Below, piece by piece: positions 7,749 to 16,145 of a stretch of DNA of 64,000 nucleotides (position 1 is its first letter; each line of letters begins with the position of its first letter). The translations under genes and the position numbers were made by a program. The notes under the pieces are model-generated. The model was given only the letters and a program-made list of their open reading frames with translations. It made no database searches and was not told the origin of the DNA. Origin of the DNA: Prado023 sp963714995 (GTDB taxonomy: Bacteria > Actinomycetota > Actinomycetes > S36-B12 > CAIYMF01); contig CAVQQP010000009.1 of the NCBI GenBank assembly GCA_963714995.1, forward strand, positions 62,001-126,000, in the 5' to 3' direction.

Positions 7749-9659
7749 ATGCCAGGGGACCGCAGGCGCCTGCTCGTCTTCGGGTCCTACGACGCGCAGC
7801 TGCACCCTCGGGTGGCCGTGCTCCGCGACGGGCTGGCGGCCCGTGGCTGGCAGGTCCGGGAGCTCAACCACCCGCTGGGTGCCGCGACCTCGGACAAGGT
7901 CGCGGCGGCCGGGTCGCCCTCAGCAGCGCTGCTCCTGGCTGGCCGGCTGGCGCGGTCGTGGGCCGGGCTCATCCGGGGTTCGCGCGGGGGGACGGATCCC
8001 GACGTCGTCCTCGTCGGGTACATGGGTCATCTCGACGTCCACCTGGCCCGCCTGCGCTACCGGCGATCGGTGATCGCGCTCGACCATCTCGTGGGGCTGT
8101 CCGACACCATGCGCGACCGGGGCCTGGGCGGGGGGACGAGGCTGCGCCTCCTCGACCTCGTCGACCGCAGTGCCCTGCGCGCCGCCGATGTGGTGGTCGT
8201 GGACACGGCGCTGCAGGCGCAGATGCTCCCGGCCGACGCACAGGTGCGGGCTGTCGTGGTCCCGGTCGGGGCGGGCCGGCAGTGGTTCGCAGCCGCTGAC
8301 CGGGCGGCGGTCGATCGGCTGGCAGCCGACCCCAGGGCGCCCCGTGGTGCCCAGGGCGGAGTCACGCATGCCCCGCCCCTGCGCGTGGTCTTCTTCGGGC
8401 TGTTCACGCCGTTGCAGGGCGCACCGACGATCGGTCGGGCCATCGACCTGCTGCGCGACGAGCCGGTCGAGTTCACGATGATCGGCCACGGCCAGGACCT
8501 CGCCGAGGCCAAGGAGCTCACCCGCGGGAGCGCCCACGTGCGCTGGCTGGACTGGGTCGATGCAGCGGAGCTGCCCGACCTCGTGGCCGCCCATGACGTG
8601 TGCCTGGGCATCTTCGGCACCGGGCCCAAGGCCCAGCGGGTCGTGCCCACGAAGGTCTACCAGGGCCTGGCCGCGGGCTGCGCGGTCGTGACCGCCCGGA
8701 CTCCGGCAGCAGGTACCCTCGGGGACGCAGTCGTGTCCGTGCCGCCCGGGGATCCCGAGGCCCTCGCCGACGCGCTGCGGCACCTCACCCTCGACAAGGA
8801 GTCGCTCACCGTGGCCCGTGACCGCGCCCGTGCTGCCGCCGAGCAGTTCTCACCGGAGTCGTCCACCGCCGGCCTGGACGCACGTCTCGAGGCTGCCCCC
8901 GGCCGCCGCGCCGCACTTCCGCCGCTGACCTTCAACGCCCACCTGCGCTGGGACGTCATCACCCGTGAGCTGGCGGGACTGGACGTGACCGACGTGCTGG
9001 AGATCGGCCCCGGGGAGGGGGCGGTCGCCTGCCGGCTCGCCCCGGGCCGCACCTACACCGGCGTGGAGCTGTCCGACCGGACGCGTGCGATCACCGAGCA
9101 GCGGTTGGCCCAGCTCGGGGCGCCCGGCCGGCTGGTCGCGTCGCTGGACGACCTTCCCGAGGATGAGCGCTTCGACCTCGTCTGCGCGTTCGAGGTCATC
9201 GAGCACATCGAGGCTGACCGGGAGGCACTCGCCTCCTGGGCGCAGCGCCTTCGCCCCGGAGGGACCCTGCTGATCTCGACGCCGTCCGGCCCGGATCGGA
9301 TGGGCGCCGCCGACGAGATCGCCGGTCACTTCCGGCGCTACTCGGCCGAGGGGCTCGCCGCGATGGCCGAGGACTGCGGCCTGGTCGACGTGCGGGTCAC
9401 CCACGTGGGGTACCCGTTCGGCTACCTGCTCGAGAAGGTGCGCAACACCGTGGCCGCCCGACGCCTGGCCAGGGCCGATCGGGAGGCGGGCAGCCAGGAC
9501 GCGGTCGCTGCGGCCACGGAGCAGAGCAGCTCGTTCCTGCAGCCCCCGTCGTGGTCGGGTCGCGCCACGAAGGCGGCCTCCGCTCCCGGGATCTGGATGC
9601 AGCGCCGCCGCCCTGACGCCGGCACCGGACTGGTCCTGATCGCCCGCGCCCCGAAGTGA
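7749..9659 (+). CDS. glycosyltransferase-methyltransferase fusion protein
   Basis: A 636-residue cytoplasmic fusion. The N-terminal ~370 residues look like a GT-B glycosyltransferase (GT4-like): LLVFGSYDAQLHPR at the start, FFGLFTPLQGAPTIGRA in the second Rossmann half, then a late donor-site stretch with VPTKVYQGLAAGCAVVT. From about residue 400 a class I SAM methyltransferase follows: VLEIGPGEGAV (motif I, near 418), then DLVCAFEVIEHIEADREAL and LRPGGTLLISTPSG. AGGGAGGG 7 bases upstream supports the ATG at 7749. The stop overlaps the next start in GTGA, so it heads a translationally coupled operon with a flippase-like protein, a GT2 and a GT-C-like protein. The pair of activities would add a sugar and methylate the glycan; the acceptor is unknown. 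Confidence 0.88.
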   Translation: MPGDRRRLLVFGSYDAQLHPRVAVLRDGLAARGWQVRELNHPLGAATSDKVAAAGSPSAALLLAGRLARSWAGLIRGSRGGTDPDVVLVGYMGHLDVHLARLRYRRSVIALDHLVGLSDTMRDRGLGGGTRLRLLDLVDRSALRAADVVVVDTALQAQMLPADAQVRAVVVPVGAGRQWFAAADRAAVDRLAADPRAPRGAQGGVTHAPPLRVVFFGLFTPLQGAPTIGRAIDLLRDEPVEFTMIGHGQDLAEAKELTRGSAHVRWLDWVDAAELPDLVAAHDVCLGIFGTGPKAQRVVPTKVYQGLAAGCAVVTARTPAAGTLGDAVVSVPPGDPEALADALRHLTLDKESLTVARDRARAAAEQFSPESSTAGLDARLEAAPGRRAALPPLTFNAHLRWDVITRELAGLDVTDVLEIGPGEGAVACRLAPGRTYTGVELSDRTRAITEQRLAQLGAPGRLVASLDDLPEDERFDLVCAFEVIEHIEADREALASWAQRLRPGGTLLISTPSGPDRMGAADEIAGHFRRYSAEGLAAMAEDCGLVDVRVTHVGYPFGYLLEKVRNTVAARRLARADREAGSQDAVAAATEQSSSFLQPPSWSGRATKAASAPGIWMQRRRPDAGTGLVLIARAPK

Positions 9660-10744
9660 CCGACCCCACCCCGGACGAGCCCGCCCCGGGCCCGGACCCC
9701 GCCCTGGTCCCGGACCCCGACCCCACCCTCGACCCCACCCCGCAGAATCTCCCCACCCTGCCCGAATCTCCGCGAGCTCCAGGAGTCCCTGAGGACTTGG
9801 AGAGATTCCGCACGGGGGGCTGGAGGGGCCGGGGGGTGTCGCTCGGGCTGGTCGTGGTCGTGGCGGTGTTCCTCGGGGTGGCGCTCGTGCGCAACTGGCA
9901 GGCCGTGCGCAGTGACCTGCAGACGCTCTCGTGGGTCGACCTCCTCGCCTCCGGGATCGCCGGGGCCCTGGCGGTGACCTGTTCCGGGATGGGCTGGCGG
10001 GTCGTGCTGGCGGGGCTGGGCGCGCGTGTGCCGGTGCACCCGGCGCTGACCATCTTCTTCGCCGGACAGCTGGGCAAGTACGTCCCGGGATCCGTGTGGA
10101 CCGCGGCCATCCAGGCCGATCTCGGCCGGCGCCGGAGCATCGCCGGATCGACCATGCTGGTCAGCTACGTGGTGGCGCTGATGATCGCCGTGGCCACCGG
10201 CGGACTGGTGGGCCTGCTGGTCCTGCTCGGGGCAGGGGCGCCGCACGCCATGGCGCTGTGGACGCTGCTGCTGGCCGCCATCGTGGGTGCAGCGCTCCTG
10301 TGGCCCGGCGGGATGAACCGGGGCCTGGCCTGGGTCTTCGCCCGAGCCGGCCGGACCCCACCACCGGTCGAGCTCCCGGGACGGTCCCTGGCCGCGTCGG
10401 TGGCGTGGCTGATCGCCTGCTGGGGCTTCTTCGGCCTGCACGCCTGGCTGCTCGCGCGCCCGCTCGGCGCCGGGGCGTCCGACCTCGCCCCGACCGTGGG
10501 CGCCTTCGCCCTGGCGTTCGTCGCCGGGCTGCTCGTCGTCCCCCTGCCGGCCGGTGCGGGTGTGCGCGAGGGGGTCCTCGTGGCGACGCTCGCAGGGTCC
10601 ATCGGCGCACCCGCGGCCCTGACCGTCAGCCTGGTGTCACGCGTCGTCCTGCTCGGCGTGGACCTGGTGATGGCGGCCCTGTTCGGCGTCGGTGGGGCCG
10701 CCCGAGCGGTCCGGTCGCGCGGTGAGCGGCTCGCGACCGACTAG
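9656..10744 (+). CDS. lysylphosphatidylglycerol synthetase TM region / UPF0104-like membrane protein
   Basis: A 362-residue integral membrane protein. After a cytoplasmic acidic, proline-rich head (repeats of PDP and LDPTP over residues 1-45) come about eight hydrophobic helices; motifs FFAGQLGKYVPGSVW and PLPAGAGVREGVL are typical of the YbhN/AglD-like (UPF0104) family, whose members associate with lipid-linked glycan synthesis. It starts with GTG inside the stop of the preceding fusion gene (GTGA overlap). The role in the operon may be to flip or present a lipid-linked intermediate; this is inference. The DNA for the linker (9764-9808) folds into a palindrome related to the repeat at 1.8 kb, which makes the head look like an insertion. 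Confidence 0.82.
   Translation: MTDPTPDEPAPGPDPALVPDPDPTLDPTPQNLPTLPESPRAPGVPEDLERFRTGGWRGRGVSLGLVVVVAVFLGVALVRNWQAVRSDLQTLSWVDLLASGIAGALAVTCSGMGWRVVLAGLGARVPVHPALTIFFAGQLGKYVPGSVWTAAIQADLGRRRSIAGSTMLVSYVVALMIAVATGGLVGLLVLLGAGAPHAMALWTLLLAAIVGAALLWPGGMNRGLAWVFARAGRTPPPVELPGRSLAASVAWLIACWGFFGLHAWLLARPLGAGASDLAPTVGAFALAFVAGLLVVPLPAGAGVREGVLVATLAGSIGAPAALTVSLVSRVVLLGVDLVMAALFGVGGAARAVRSRGERLATD
9764..9808. repeat. imperfect palindrome inside coding sequence
   Basis: Three nested pairs: GAATCT/AGATTC (9764-9769, 9803-9808), CTCCA/TGGAG (9777-9781, 9798-9802) and AGTCC/GGACT (9784-9788, 9793-9797). Its right half GACTTGGAGAGATTC matches GACTTGGAGCGAATC at 1876-1890 at 13 of 15 bases. It encodes part of the low-complexity linker just before the first membrane helix. 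Confidence 0.55.
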
Positions 10745-10820
10745 GGCCAGCCGCAGCGGGCAGTTATCCTCGACGCAGAGCCCCTGCCACGGGGTGCGAG
10801 TCCGTACCTGCGAGGTCGTT

Positions 10821-11984
10821 GTGAAGCTCATCATCCAGATCCCCTGCCTGAACGAGGCCGACCACCTGCCCGCAACCCTGAGCACCCTGCCGCGCACGGT
10901 TCCGGGGTTCGAGGTGGTGGAGTGGCTGGTCATCGACGACGGGTCCACGGATGACACCCGCCAGGTCGCCCTGGCGTGCGGGGTCGACCACGTGATCGGC
11001 TTCCCGCGCAATCGCGGCCTCGCGGCGGCCTTCTCCTACGGGATCGAGGAGTCGCTGCGACGGGGTGCGGATGTCATCGTCAACACGGACGCCGACAACC
11101 AGTACGACTCCTCCTGCATCCCCGCGCTCGTCGCGCCGGTGCTGTCCGGCGAGGCCGACATCGTCGTGGGCGACCGGCAGACGGGCAGGGTCGCGGAGTT
11201 CTCCGTGCTCAAGCGTGCGCTGCAGACCGCCGGGACCAGCGTCGTCCGCTCGCTGTCCGGGCTGTCGGTCGGGGACGCCACCAGCGGGTTCCGTGCCTAT
11301 TCGCGTGCAGCCGCGCTCTCCCTGGTCATCACCACGCCGTACACCTACACGCTGGAGTCGCTGATCCAGGCCGGCAACAGCCGCCTCGCGCTGGCCAACG
11401 TGCCGGTGACCCGCAACGACTCCGTCCGGCCCAGCCGGCTCTTCGGCTCGATGTGGGGGTACGTGCGGCGCAACACCCTGGCGCTGTTCCGCGTGCTCTC
11501 GTACTACACGCCGCTGAAGTTCTTCTGGACGATGGCCGCGTTCCTGGCCGTCGGGGCCCTCGTCGCCTGGCTGCCGTGGACCCTCGACTGGATGCAGGAC
11601 GGCAACGCCAGCGGCCACATGCAGTCGATCATCCTGGGCGCGGTCCTGGCGATCTCCTGCGTGCAGATGTTCGCCCTCGGGGTCATCGCCGACCAGATCT
11701 CCAGCCTGCGGGCCATCGGGATCCGGACCCTGCGCGAGACCCGGGAGATGCACTACGGGACCCTCTACGCCGACGCCCGCGTCCCCTCCTCGACCGCGAC
11801 CGGGACGGTGACGACTGACCCGGTCCCGACGGGCCATCACGAGGGCGACCCGGTCGCTGGGTCGGGCCCGGCGTCCCTTCCGGCCGCTGCCCGGACCGGG
11901 GGAGCCACCTCCCCTGCGGCGGACCCGCACTCGGCCGCGGGGGAGCCTGGAGGGCTCCTCGACGCGCAGCCCCACTCACGGTGA
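10821..11984 (+). CDS. family 2 glycosyltransferase, membrane-anchored
   Basis: A 387-residue GT2 (GT-A fold) enzyme, likely a polyprenyl-phosphate sugar transferase or related. It opens with LIIQIPCLNEADHLP, then VIDDGSTDDT and NRGLAAAFSYGIEESL; the DXD-like NTDADNQYD supplies the metal/nucleotide-sugar site, and DATSGFRAYS is the acceptor-side motif seen in DPM1-like enzymes. Two hydrophobic helices follow near residues 235-295 and a disordered Pro/Ala/Gly-rich tail of about 65 residues ends it. Start taken as GTG at 10821 with GCGAGG upstream, about 75 bases after the flippase-like gene. The stop overlaps the next start (GTGA). The tail is probably a spacer; its exact function is unknown. 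Confidence 0.9.
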   Translation: MKLIIQIPCLNEADHLPATLSTLPRTVPGFEVVEWLVIDDGSTDDTRQVALACGVDHVIGFPRNRGLAAAFSYGIEESLRRGADVIVNTDADNQYDSSCIPALVAPVLSGEADIVVGDRQTGRVAEFSVLKRALQTAGTSVVRSLSGLSVGDATSGFRAYSRAAALSLVITTPYTYTLESLIQAGNSRLALANVPVTRNDSVRPSRLFGSMWGYVRRNTLALFRVLSYYTPLKFFWTMAAFLAVGALVAWLPWTLDWMQDGNASGHMQSIILGAVLAISCVQMFALGVIADQISSLRAIGIRTLRETREMHYGTLYADARVPSSTATGTVTTDPVPTGHHEGDPVAGSGPASLPAAARTGGATSPAADPHSAAGEPGGLLDAQPHSR

Positions 11985-14080
11985 GCGTCCCCGCGGGCAG
12001 TGCCACGCACGGCGACGCCCGGCTGCAGGCGGCCCCCCCGCTGAGGTGGGTGCTGACCGTCACTCCGGTGCCGGGGCGGATCGCACTGGCCGTCAGCGCC
12101 CTGCCCTCACGGGTGCCCGTGGTCTTCTTCTGGTCCGCGCTGGTCGTGTGCCTGACGATCATGCTGGGGGTCTTCCGGATTGCCGTCGTGCTGCCGGTCA
12201 TCGTGCTCGTCGTGGCGGCGACCTGGCGGATGGCCCCCGAGCGGGTCCCGGCCACCCGCGAGTTCGCGAAGGGTGCGGCATGGGCCCTCGGGCTGGCCGT
12301 CGCCTGGTTCCTGGTCAACCTCGCGTTCGCCGGCGAGGTGCTCCTGGTCCAGAGGGACCCCGGCTTCCTCACCCTCGAGGCTCACTGGCTGACCACGAAC
12401 GCCGACCCGAGCATCCCGATCCGCTCGGCCGCCGGGCTCTCCGGCCAGGTACCGGACGTGGGCGTCACCTCGGATGCGTTCTGGCGGTTCGGCGACGAGA
12501 TCCACGCCCAGGGCGCGAAGACCTTCCCCGGGCTGCTGGCGATGGTCGGGTGGGTCCTGGGTCTGCGCGGGGTGCTCATCGGCAACCTGCTGATCGGCGC
12601 GATCGGCCTGCTGGCCGTCTACGACGTGGCCCGTCGGCTCATCAGCCCGCGGTGGGGGCTGGTGCCGGTGGCCGCCCTGGCCCTGAGCACCCCGATGATC
12701 TACTTCAGCCGCAGCGCGTTCACCGAGCCGACGAACATCGTGCTCACCTTCGGCGGTCTGGCTGTGCTCTGGAGCGCGTTCCGCGACCCGCGGCTGTCGC
12801 GCTTCGCCCTCGGGGGTGCGATGGTCGGGGCCACGGCGCTCAGCCGCATCGACGGGGCCGCCGTGTCCGCGGGCCTGATCCTCGGGCTCGGCGTCGTCGC
12901 CGCGGTGAGTGGTCGGGCCGACCGCCGGGCTCGGGTCGCGGGCCTGCTCGTCGCGGCGTCAGCCGCGCTGCTGATGGTCGGGCTCGGGTACCTCGACCTG
13001 GCCCTGCACAGCGCCGGGTACCTGGAGAACCACCGCAGCCTGTACGTGCAGCTCCTGGCGCTGCTCGGCGTCTGCCTGGTGGCCGTCGCAGCGCTGGTCG
13101 TGGTGCTGCGCTGGGGGCGCCTGCGCTCCTGGCTGGCTGCCCGCCGGGAGCCGCTGGGCACGGCCGCTGCTGGTCTCGTGGTCGTCGCGGCGGTCGTGCT
13201 GGCCAGCCGACCGCTGTGGATGCAACAGCGACTGATCCGGCCGGGGAGCGTCCAGGAGTGGTTCATCGCGGCCGCCCAGCGCTCGGCCGGCGTGGCCGTC
13301 GACGGGACACGCAGCTACGACGAGATGACCGTCCTCTGGCTCGGCTGGTACCTGGGGCCGATCACGCTGGTGCTCGCGGTGGCCGGGACGGCGCTGCTGC
13401 TGCGACGGTCCATCGTCGGGTGGCGCCCCGAGGTGCTGGTGCTGCTGGCCACGCTGGGGATCCCGGCGCTGCTGTACCTGATCCGCCCGGCGATCACTCC
13501 CGACCAGGTGTGGGCGATGCGCCGGTTCCTGCCCGCCGTGATCCCGGCCGCACTGCTGTTGGCCGGGTGGACGCTGCCCCGGATCCACCGCGCTGCCCGG
13601 ACCCGCGGGCAGCGGGTCGGAGCCGGCGTGCTCGTGGCCGGGGTCCTGCTCCCCCCGCTGGCCACGTGGGGCACGCTGGTGGTCACCACCGAGTACGGCG
13701 GGCGGGCTGACCAGGTGGCGCAGGTGTGCCAGGCGGTGTCCGGGACGCGGGTCATCGTCGTGCGCGACGACGGGCCGCCCTGGCTGCCGACCCTGCGGAT
13801 CATGTGCGACGTCGATGTGGTCGAGGTGGGGCCGAAGGCAACGGAGGACGAGCTGGCCGCGATCCGGGACGCCTGGGGCGGTGATGTGCTGGTGATGACC
13901 GACGCCCGCGAGCTGGTGCCCTGGTCCGGCGCCTGGCCCGACCCGTGGGTGCGCACGCCCATGGCCCGCTGGCCGCACAGCCTGTACCCGTCGTTGGCGC
14001 CGATCCGGTACACCAGTGACCTGTGGCTCGCCACGATCGAGCCGGACGGCTCGGTCACGCCGCTGGCCCCACCCGGGTAG
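11981..14080 (+). CDS. GT-C-like polytopic membrane protein, putative glycosyltransferase
   Basis: A 699-residue protein with roughly a dozen hydrophobic helices and long extracytoplasmic loops, the shape of GT39/GT83-type lipid-phosphate-sugar transferases. The first large loop has acidic residues (EAHWLTTNADPSIPI, then DEIHAQGAKTFPG), and RSAFTEPTNIVLTF is typical of this broad class. The last ~120 residues form a soluble domain. The GTG start overlaps the stop of the GT2 gene. It probably uses a polyprenyl-phosphate sugar made by that GT2 to decorate a surface polymer; this is operon-based inference. Acceptor and sugar unknown. It converges on the DUF5701-like gene with about 50 bases between, in which no convincing hairpin is seen. 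Confidence 0.8.
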   Translation: MSVPAGSATHGDARLQAAPPLRWVLTVTPVPGRIALAVSALPSRVPVVFFWSALVVCLTIMLGVFRIAVVLPVIVLVVAATWRMAPERVPATREFAKGAAWALGLAVAWFLVNLAFAGEVLLVQRDPGFLTLEAHWLTTNADPSIPIRSAAGLSGQVPDVGVTSDAFWRFGDEIHAQGAKTFPGLLAMVGWVLGLRGVLIGNLLIGAIGLLAVYDVARRLISPRWGLVPVAALALSTPMIYFSRSAFTEPTNIVLTFGGLAVLWSAFRDPRLSRFALGGAMVGATALSRIDGAAVSAGLILGLGVVAAVSGRADRRARVAGLLVAASAALLMVGLGYLDLALHSAGYLENHRSLYVQLLALLGVCLVAVAALVVVLRWGRLRSWLAARREPLGTAAAGLVVVAAVVLASRPLWMQQRLIRPGSVQEWFIAAAQRSAGVAVDGTRSYDEMTVLWLGWYLGPITLVLAVAGTALLLRRSIVGWRPEVLVLLATLGIPALLYLIRPAITPDQVWAMRRFLPAVIPAALLLAGWTLPRIHRAARTRGQRVGAGVLVAGVLLPPLATWGTLVVTTEYGGRADQVAQVCQAVSGTRVIVVRDDGPPWLPTLRIMCDVDVVEVGPKATEDELAAIRDAWGGDVLVMTDARELVPWSGAWPDPWVRTPMARWPHSLYPSLAPIRYTSDLWLATIEPDGSVTPLAPPG

Positions 14081-14131
14081 GCGGGACGGTGCGGCAGTCG
14101 CGCCGCGGCGGTCGATGGATCGGTCCGGTGG

Positions 14132-14842
14132 TCACGCGGTGGCGCGGGCGGCGCACGAGGCAGAGCCGAGCCAGGTGTGCGGCATGCGCTCGTAGCACCA
14201 GCCCAGTCGTGGGTCGCCGGTGCCGGTGACCCACAGCGATGGGATCCGCTTCGACCCGTCCCGTGAGGCCGGCATCTGGTAGCAGTTGGCGGCGCGCAGC
14301 AGGCCCGGGTTCAGCAGGAGGGCGGCGATTCCCTCGTCGATGGTGAGCGGGAGTCGCTGGCGGGCGGCCAGCCATTCGGTCGCGTCGAGGGGATGCATCC
14401 CGAGGGTCTGCCGTCCGGTGTCGACGTCCAGGATCAGGTACGGCGATCCCGGGACAGCCGCCTCGGGCAGCGGCGTGAACACCGAGGGATCGACGGGACG
14501 CATGTCGACGTAGCCGGCGTGAGCGCCCTGCCGGGTCCGGGGCATCAGCTGCTCCGCGGGCGCACCGGGGACGACCAGGACGAACGGCAGTCGACCCGGA
14601 TCGCCCGCCGCGGCCGGGTCGTGCGCCGCCGCCGGATCGGGCGCTCCCGCCGACCGGCCGGGGGACCTCTCGATGGCCACGGCCCGCAGGGGCCGGACGA
14701 GATCGGCGAACGCCGCGTCGGTCACGCCATGCAGCCCCGGAACCCCCAGCGCGGCGTAGGCCGCCATCTGGCGATCGAACTCGCTGCCCGGATCCCCGGG
14801 GTCGGTCGGGCTGGTCACGGGCGAGGCCACGGGTCTCCTCAT
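14132..14842 (-). CDS. DUF5701-like protein
   Basis: A 236-residue soluble protein of unknown function. Features that recall the actinobacterial DUF5701 family are the N-terminal FDRQMAAYAALGVPGL, LGMHPLDATEWLAARQRLPL, the long LTIDEGIAALLLNPGLL helix and the C-terminal signature GWCYERMPHTWLGSASC. The family name is from memory. The residues about 60-80 are an Ala/Pro/Asp-rich insertion. The ATG at 14842 is followed by an AGGAGA that could instead serve a GTG at 14830 or 14818, shortening the N-terminus by 4-8 residues. It is alone, divergent from the PhzF gene (182 bases between starts, G-rich, no strong palindrome seen). Confidence 0.78.
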   Translation of the reverse strand: MRRPVASPVTSPTDPGDPGSEFDRQMAAYAALGVPGLHGVTDAAFADLVRPLRAVAIERSPGRSAGAPDPAAAHDPAAAGDPGRLPFVLVVPGAPAEQLMPRTRQGAHAGYVDMRPVDPSVFTPLPEAAVPGSPYLILDVDTGRQTLGMHPLDATEWLAARQRLPLTIDEGIAALLLNPGLLRAANCYQMPASRDGSKRIPSLWVTGTGDPRLGWCYERMPHTWLGSASCAARATA

Positions 14843-15024
14843 GGGTTGGTCGGCAACGTGGGGGGTCCTTCAGGCTGGCCCCAGGAGGGTCGGCAAGGGG
14901 GATGGATCGCGTGCGCACGTGGGCGTGGGGTGAACGCTGGACGGGTTGGGGGGATTCCCGGGGGCCGGTGCGGTGGGGTGGGTCCGACCCGCCATGATGG
15001 GCGTCCGATCCCTGAGGAGGCCCT

Positions 15025-15930
15025 GTGCGCCGTCGATTCGTCACGTGCGACGTGTTCACCGACACCCGGTTCGGCGGCAACCCGCTGGCCGTGGTGCTCG
15101 ACGCCGAAGGGCTCAGCGACGCCCAGATGCAGCAGGTCGCCCGCGAGTTCAACTACTCCGAGACGACCTTCGTGCTGCCCGCTGAGCAGGGCCACGACCG
15201 GCGCGTGCGGATCTTCACCCCCGCGCGGGAGGTTCCGTTCGCCGGTCATCCGAACGTCGGGACGGCGTTCGTGCTCGCATCGATCGGCGAGCTGGGTCCC
15301 CTGGACGAGCCGCGCGTCGTGGTGTTCGAGGAGGGCGCCGGGCTGGTGCCCGTGTCCGTCCGGCGCGACGGCGACCGGATCTGGTGCGAGCTCAGGGCGC
15401 CCGCGGCCCTGTCCCTCGGCCCCGTGCTGCCCGTGGCGGCGGTCGCCGACGCGGTGGGCCTGACCCCGCAGGACATCGTCGTGGACCGGCACGCGCCGCG
15501 GGTGGCCTCGGTGGGGCTCGAGTTCGTGGTCGCCGAGCTGTCCGACCGGTCGGCGCTCGAACGCGCCCGCCCCGACTCGGCCGCGCTCGAGCGACTGCTC
15601 GCCGCTGGTGCGGCCACTGCGGACATCCACGTCTACGTCGCCTGTGCAGCCGACGACGCCGAGGGCTTCGACCTGCGGACCCGGATGTTCGCGCCCTTCG
15701 ACGGCGTGCCCGAGGACCCGGCAACGGGCAGCGCCAACTGCGCGCTGGTCGGCCTGCTCGCCAGCCTCGACCGGTTCGACGGGAACCGATCGTGGCGCAT
15801 CGCCCAGGGCGTGGAGATGGGCCGCCCGAGCGTCCTGGACGCGCGGGCCCAGCGGGTCGGCGGCGAGGTGGCCGGGGTGTGGATCGGTGGCGGGTCGGTG
15901 CTCGTCAGCGAGGGCACGATCGAGGTGTGA
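15025..15930 (+). CDS. PhzF family isomerase/epimerase-like protein
   Basis: A 301-residue member of the PhzF superfamily (diaminopimelate-epimerase fold, two similar halves). Family hallmarks are DVFTDTRFGGNPLAVV, the catalytic Glu in NYSETTF (Glu46), RIFTPAREVPFAGHPNVGT (61-79) and near the end PEDPATGSANCALVG. The enzyme family isomerises small acids; without other phenazine genes here a phenazine role is not supported, so the substrate is unknown. The GTG start is set by GAGGAGG just upstream. It converges on the dienoyl-CoA reductase-like gene, and two palindromes lie between them. Confidence 0.9.
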   Translation: MRRRFVTCDVFTDTRFGGNPLAVVLDAEGLSDAQMQQVAREFNYSETTFVLPAEQGHDRRVRIFTPAREVPFAGHPNVGTAFVLASIGELGPLDEPRVVVFEEGAGLVPVSVRRDGDRIWCELRAPAALSLGPVLPVAAVADAVGLTPQDIVVDRHAPRVASVGLEFVVAELSDRSALERARPDSAALERLLAAGAATADIHVYVACAADDAEGFDLRTRMFAPFDGVPEDPATGSANCALVGLLASLDRFDGNRSWRIAQGVEMGRPSVLDARAQRVGGEVAGVWIGGGSVLVSEGTIEV

Positions 15931-15976
15931 GTCCGGCCGTGGGGACGCGTCGGTGCCCCGCCCCCGGCGCTGGTCA

Positions 15977-16026
15977 TGATCCATGCGGGTTGTTGTCGAT
16001 CTAGCGGCAAGAACCTGCATGGATCA
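15977..16026. repeat. 15-20-15 palindrome, copy 1
   Basis: Arms TGATCCATGCGGGTT (15977-15991) and AACCTGCATGGATCA (16012-16026) pair over 15 bases with one G-T wobble, around a 20-base loop with CTAG near its centre. Copies with the same 20-base loop length occur at 24326-24375 and 50479-50516. Located between converging genes. Confidence 0.75.
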
Positions 16027-16096
16027 CCGGGACGGCCCTGATCCGTCGGCCCTGTGCCGGGCGCCCACCGCCGATGGGCCGCCGCCCACCGTCGCT

Positions 16097-16139
16097 GTGC
16101 TGACGATTCCGACCATCAGATCGTCGGAATCGTCAGCAC
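16097..16139. repeat. 17-9-17 palindrome downstream of the reductase gene; probable terminator
   Basis: Perfect 17-base arms (core GCTGACGATTCCGAC) at 16097-16113 and 16123-16139 around a 9-base loop. It ends 6 bases past the stop of the minus-strand gene at 16146. Same geometry as at 1813-1855 but an unrelated arm sequence. No T-run. Confidence 0.75.
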
Positions 16140-16145
16140 GGACGC

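Noticed and set aside
15025..15930. Phenazine biosynthesis locus
   Set aside because: PhzF family member alone; no other phz genes nearby and the family has many unrelated functions.
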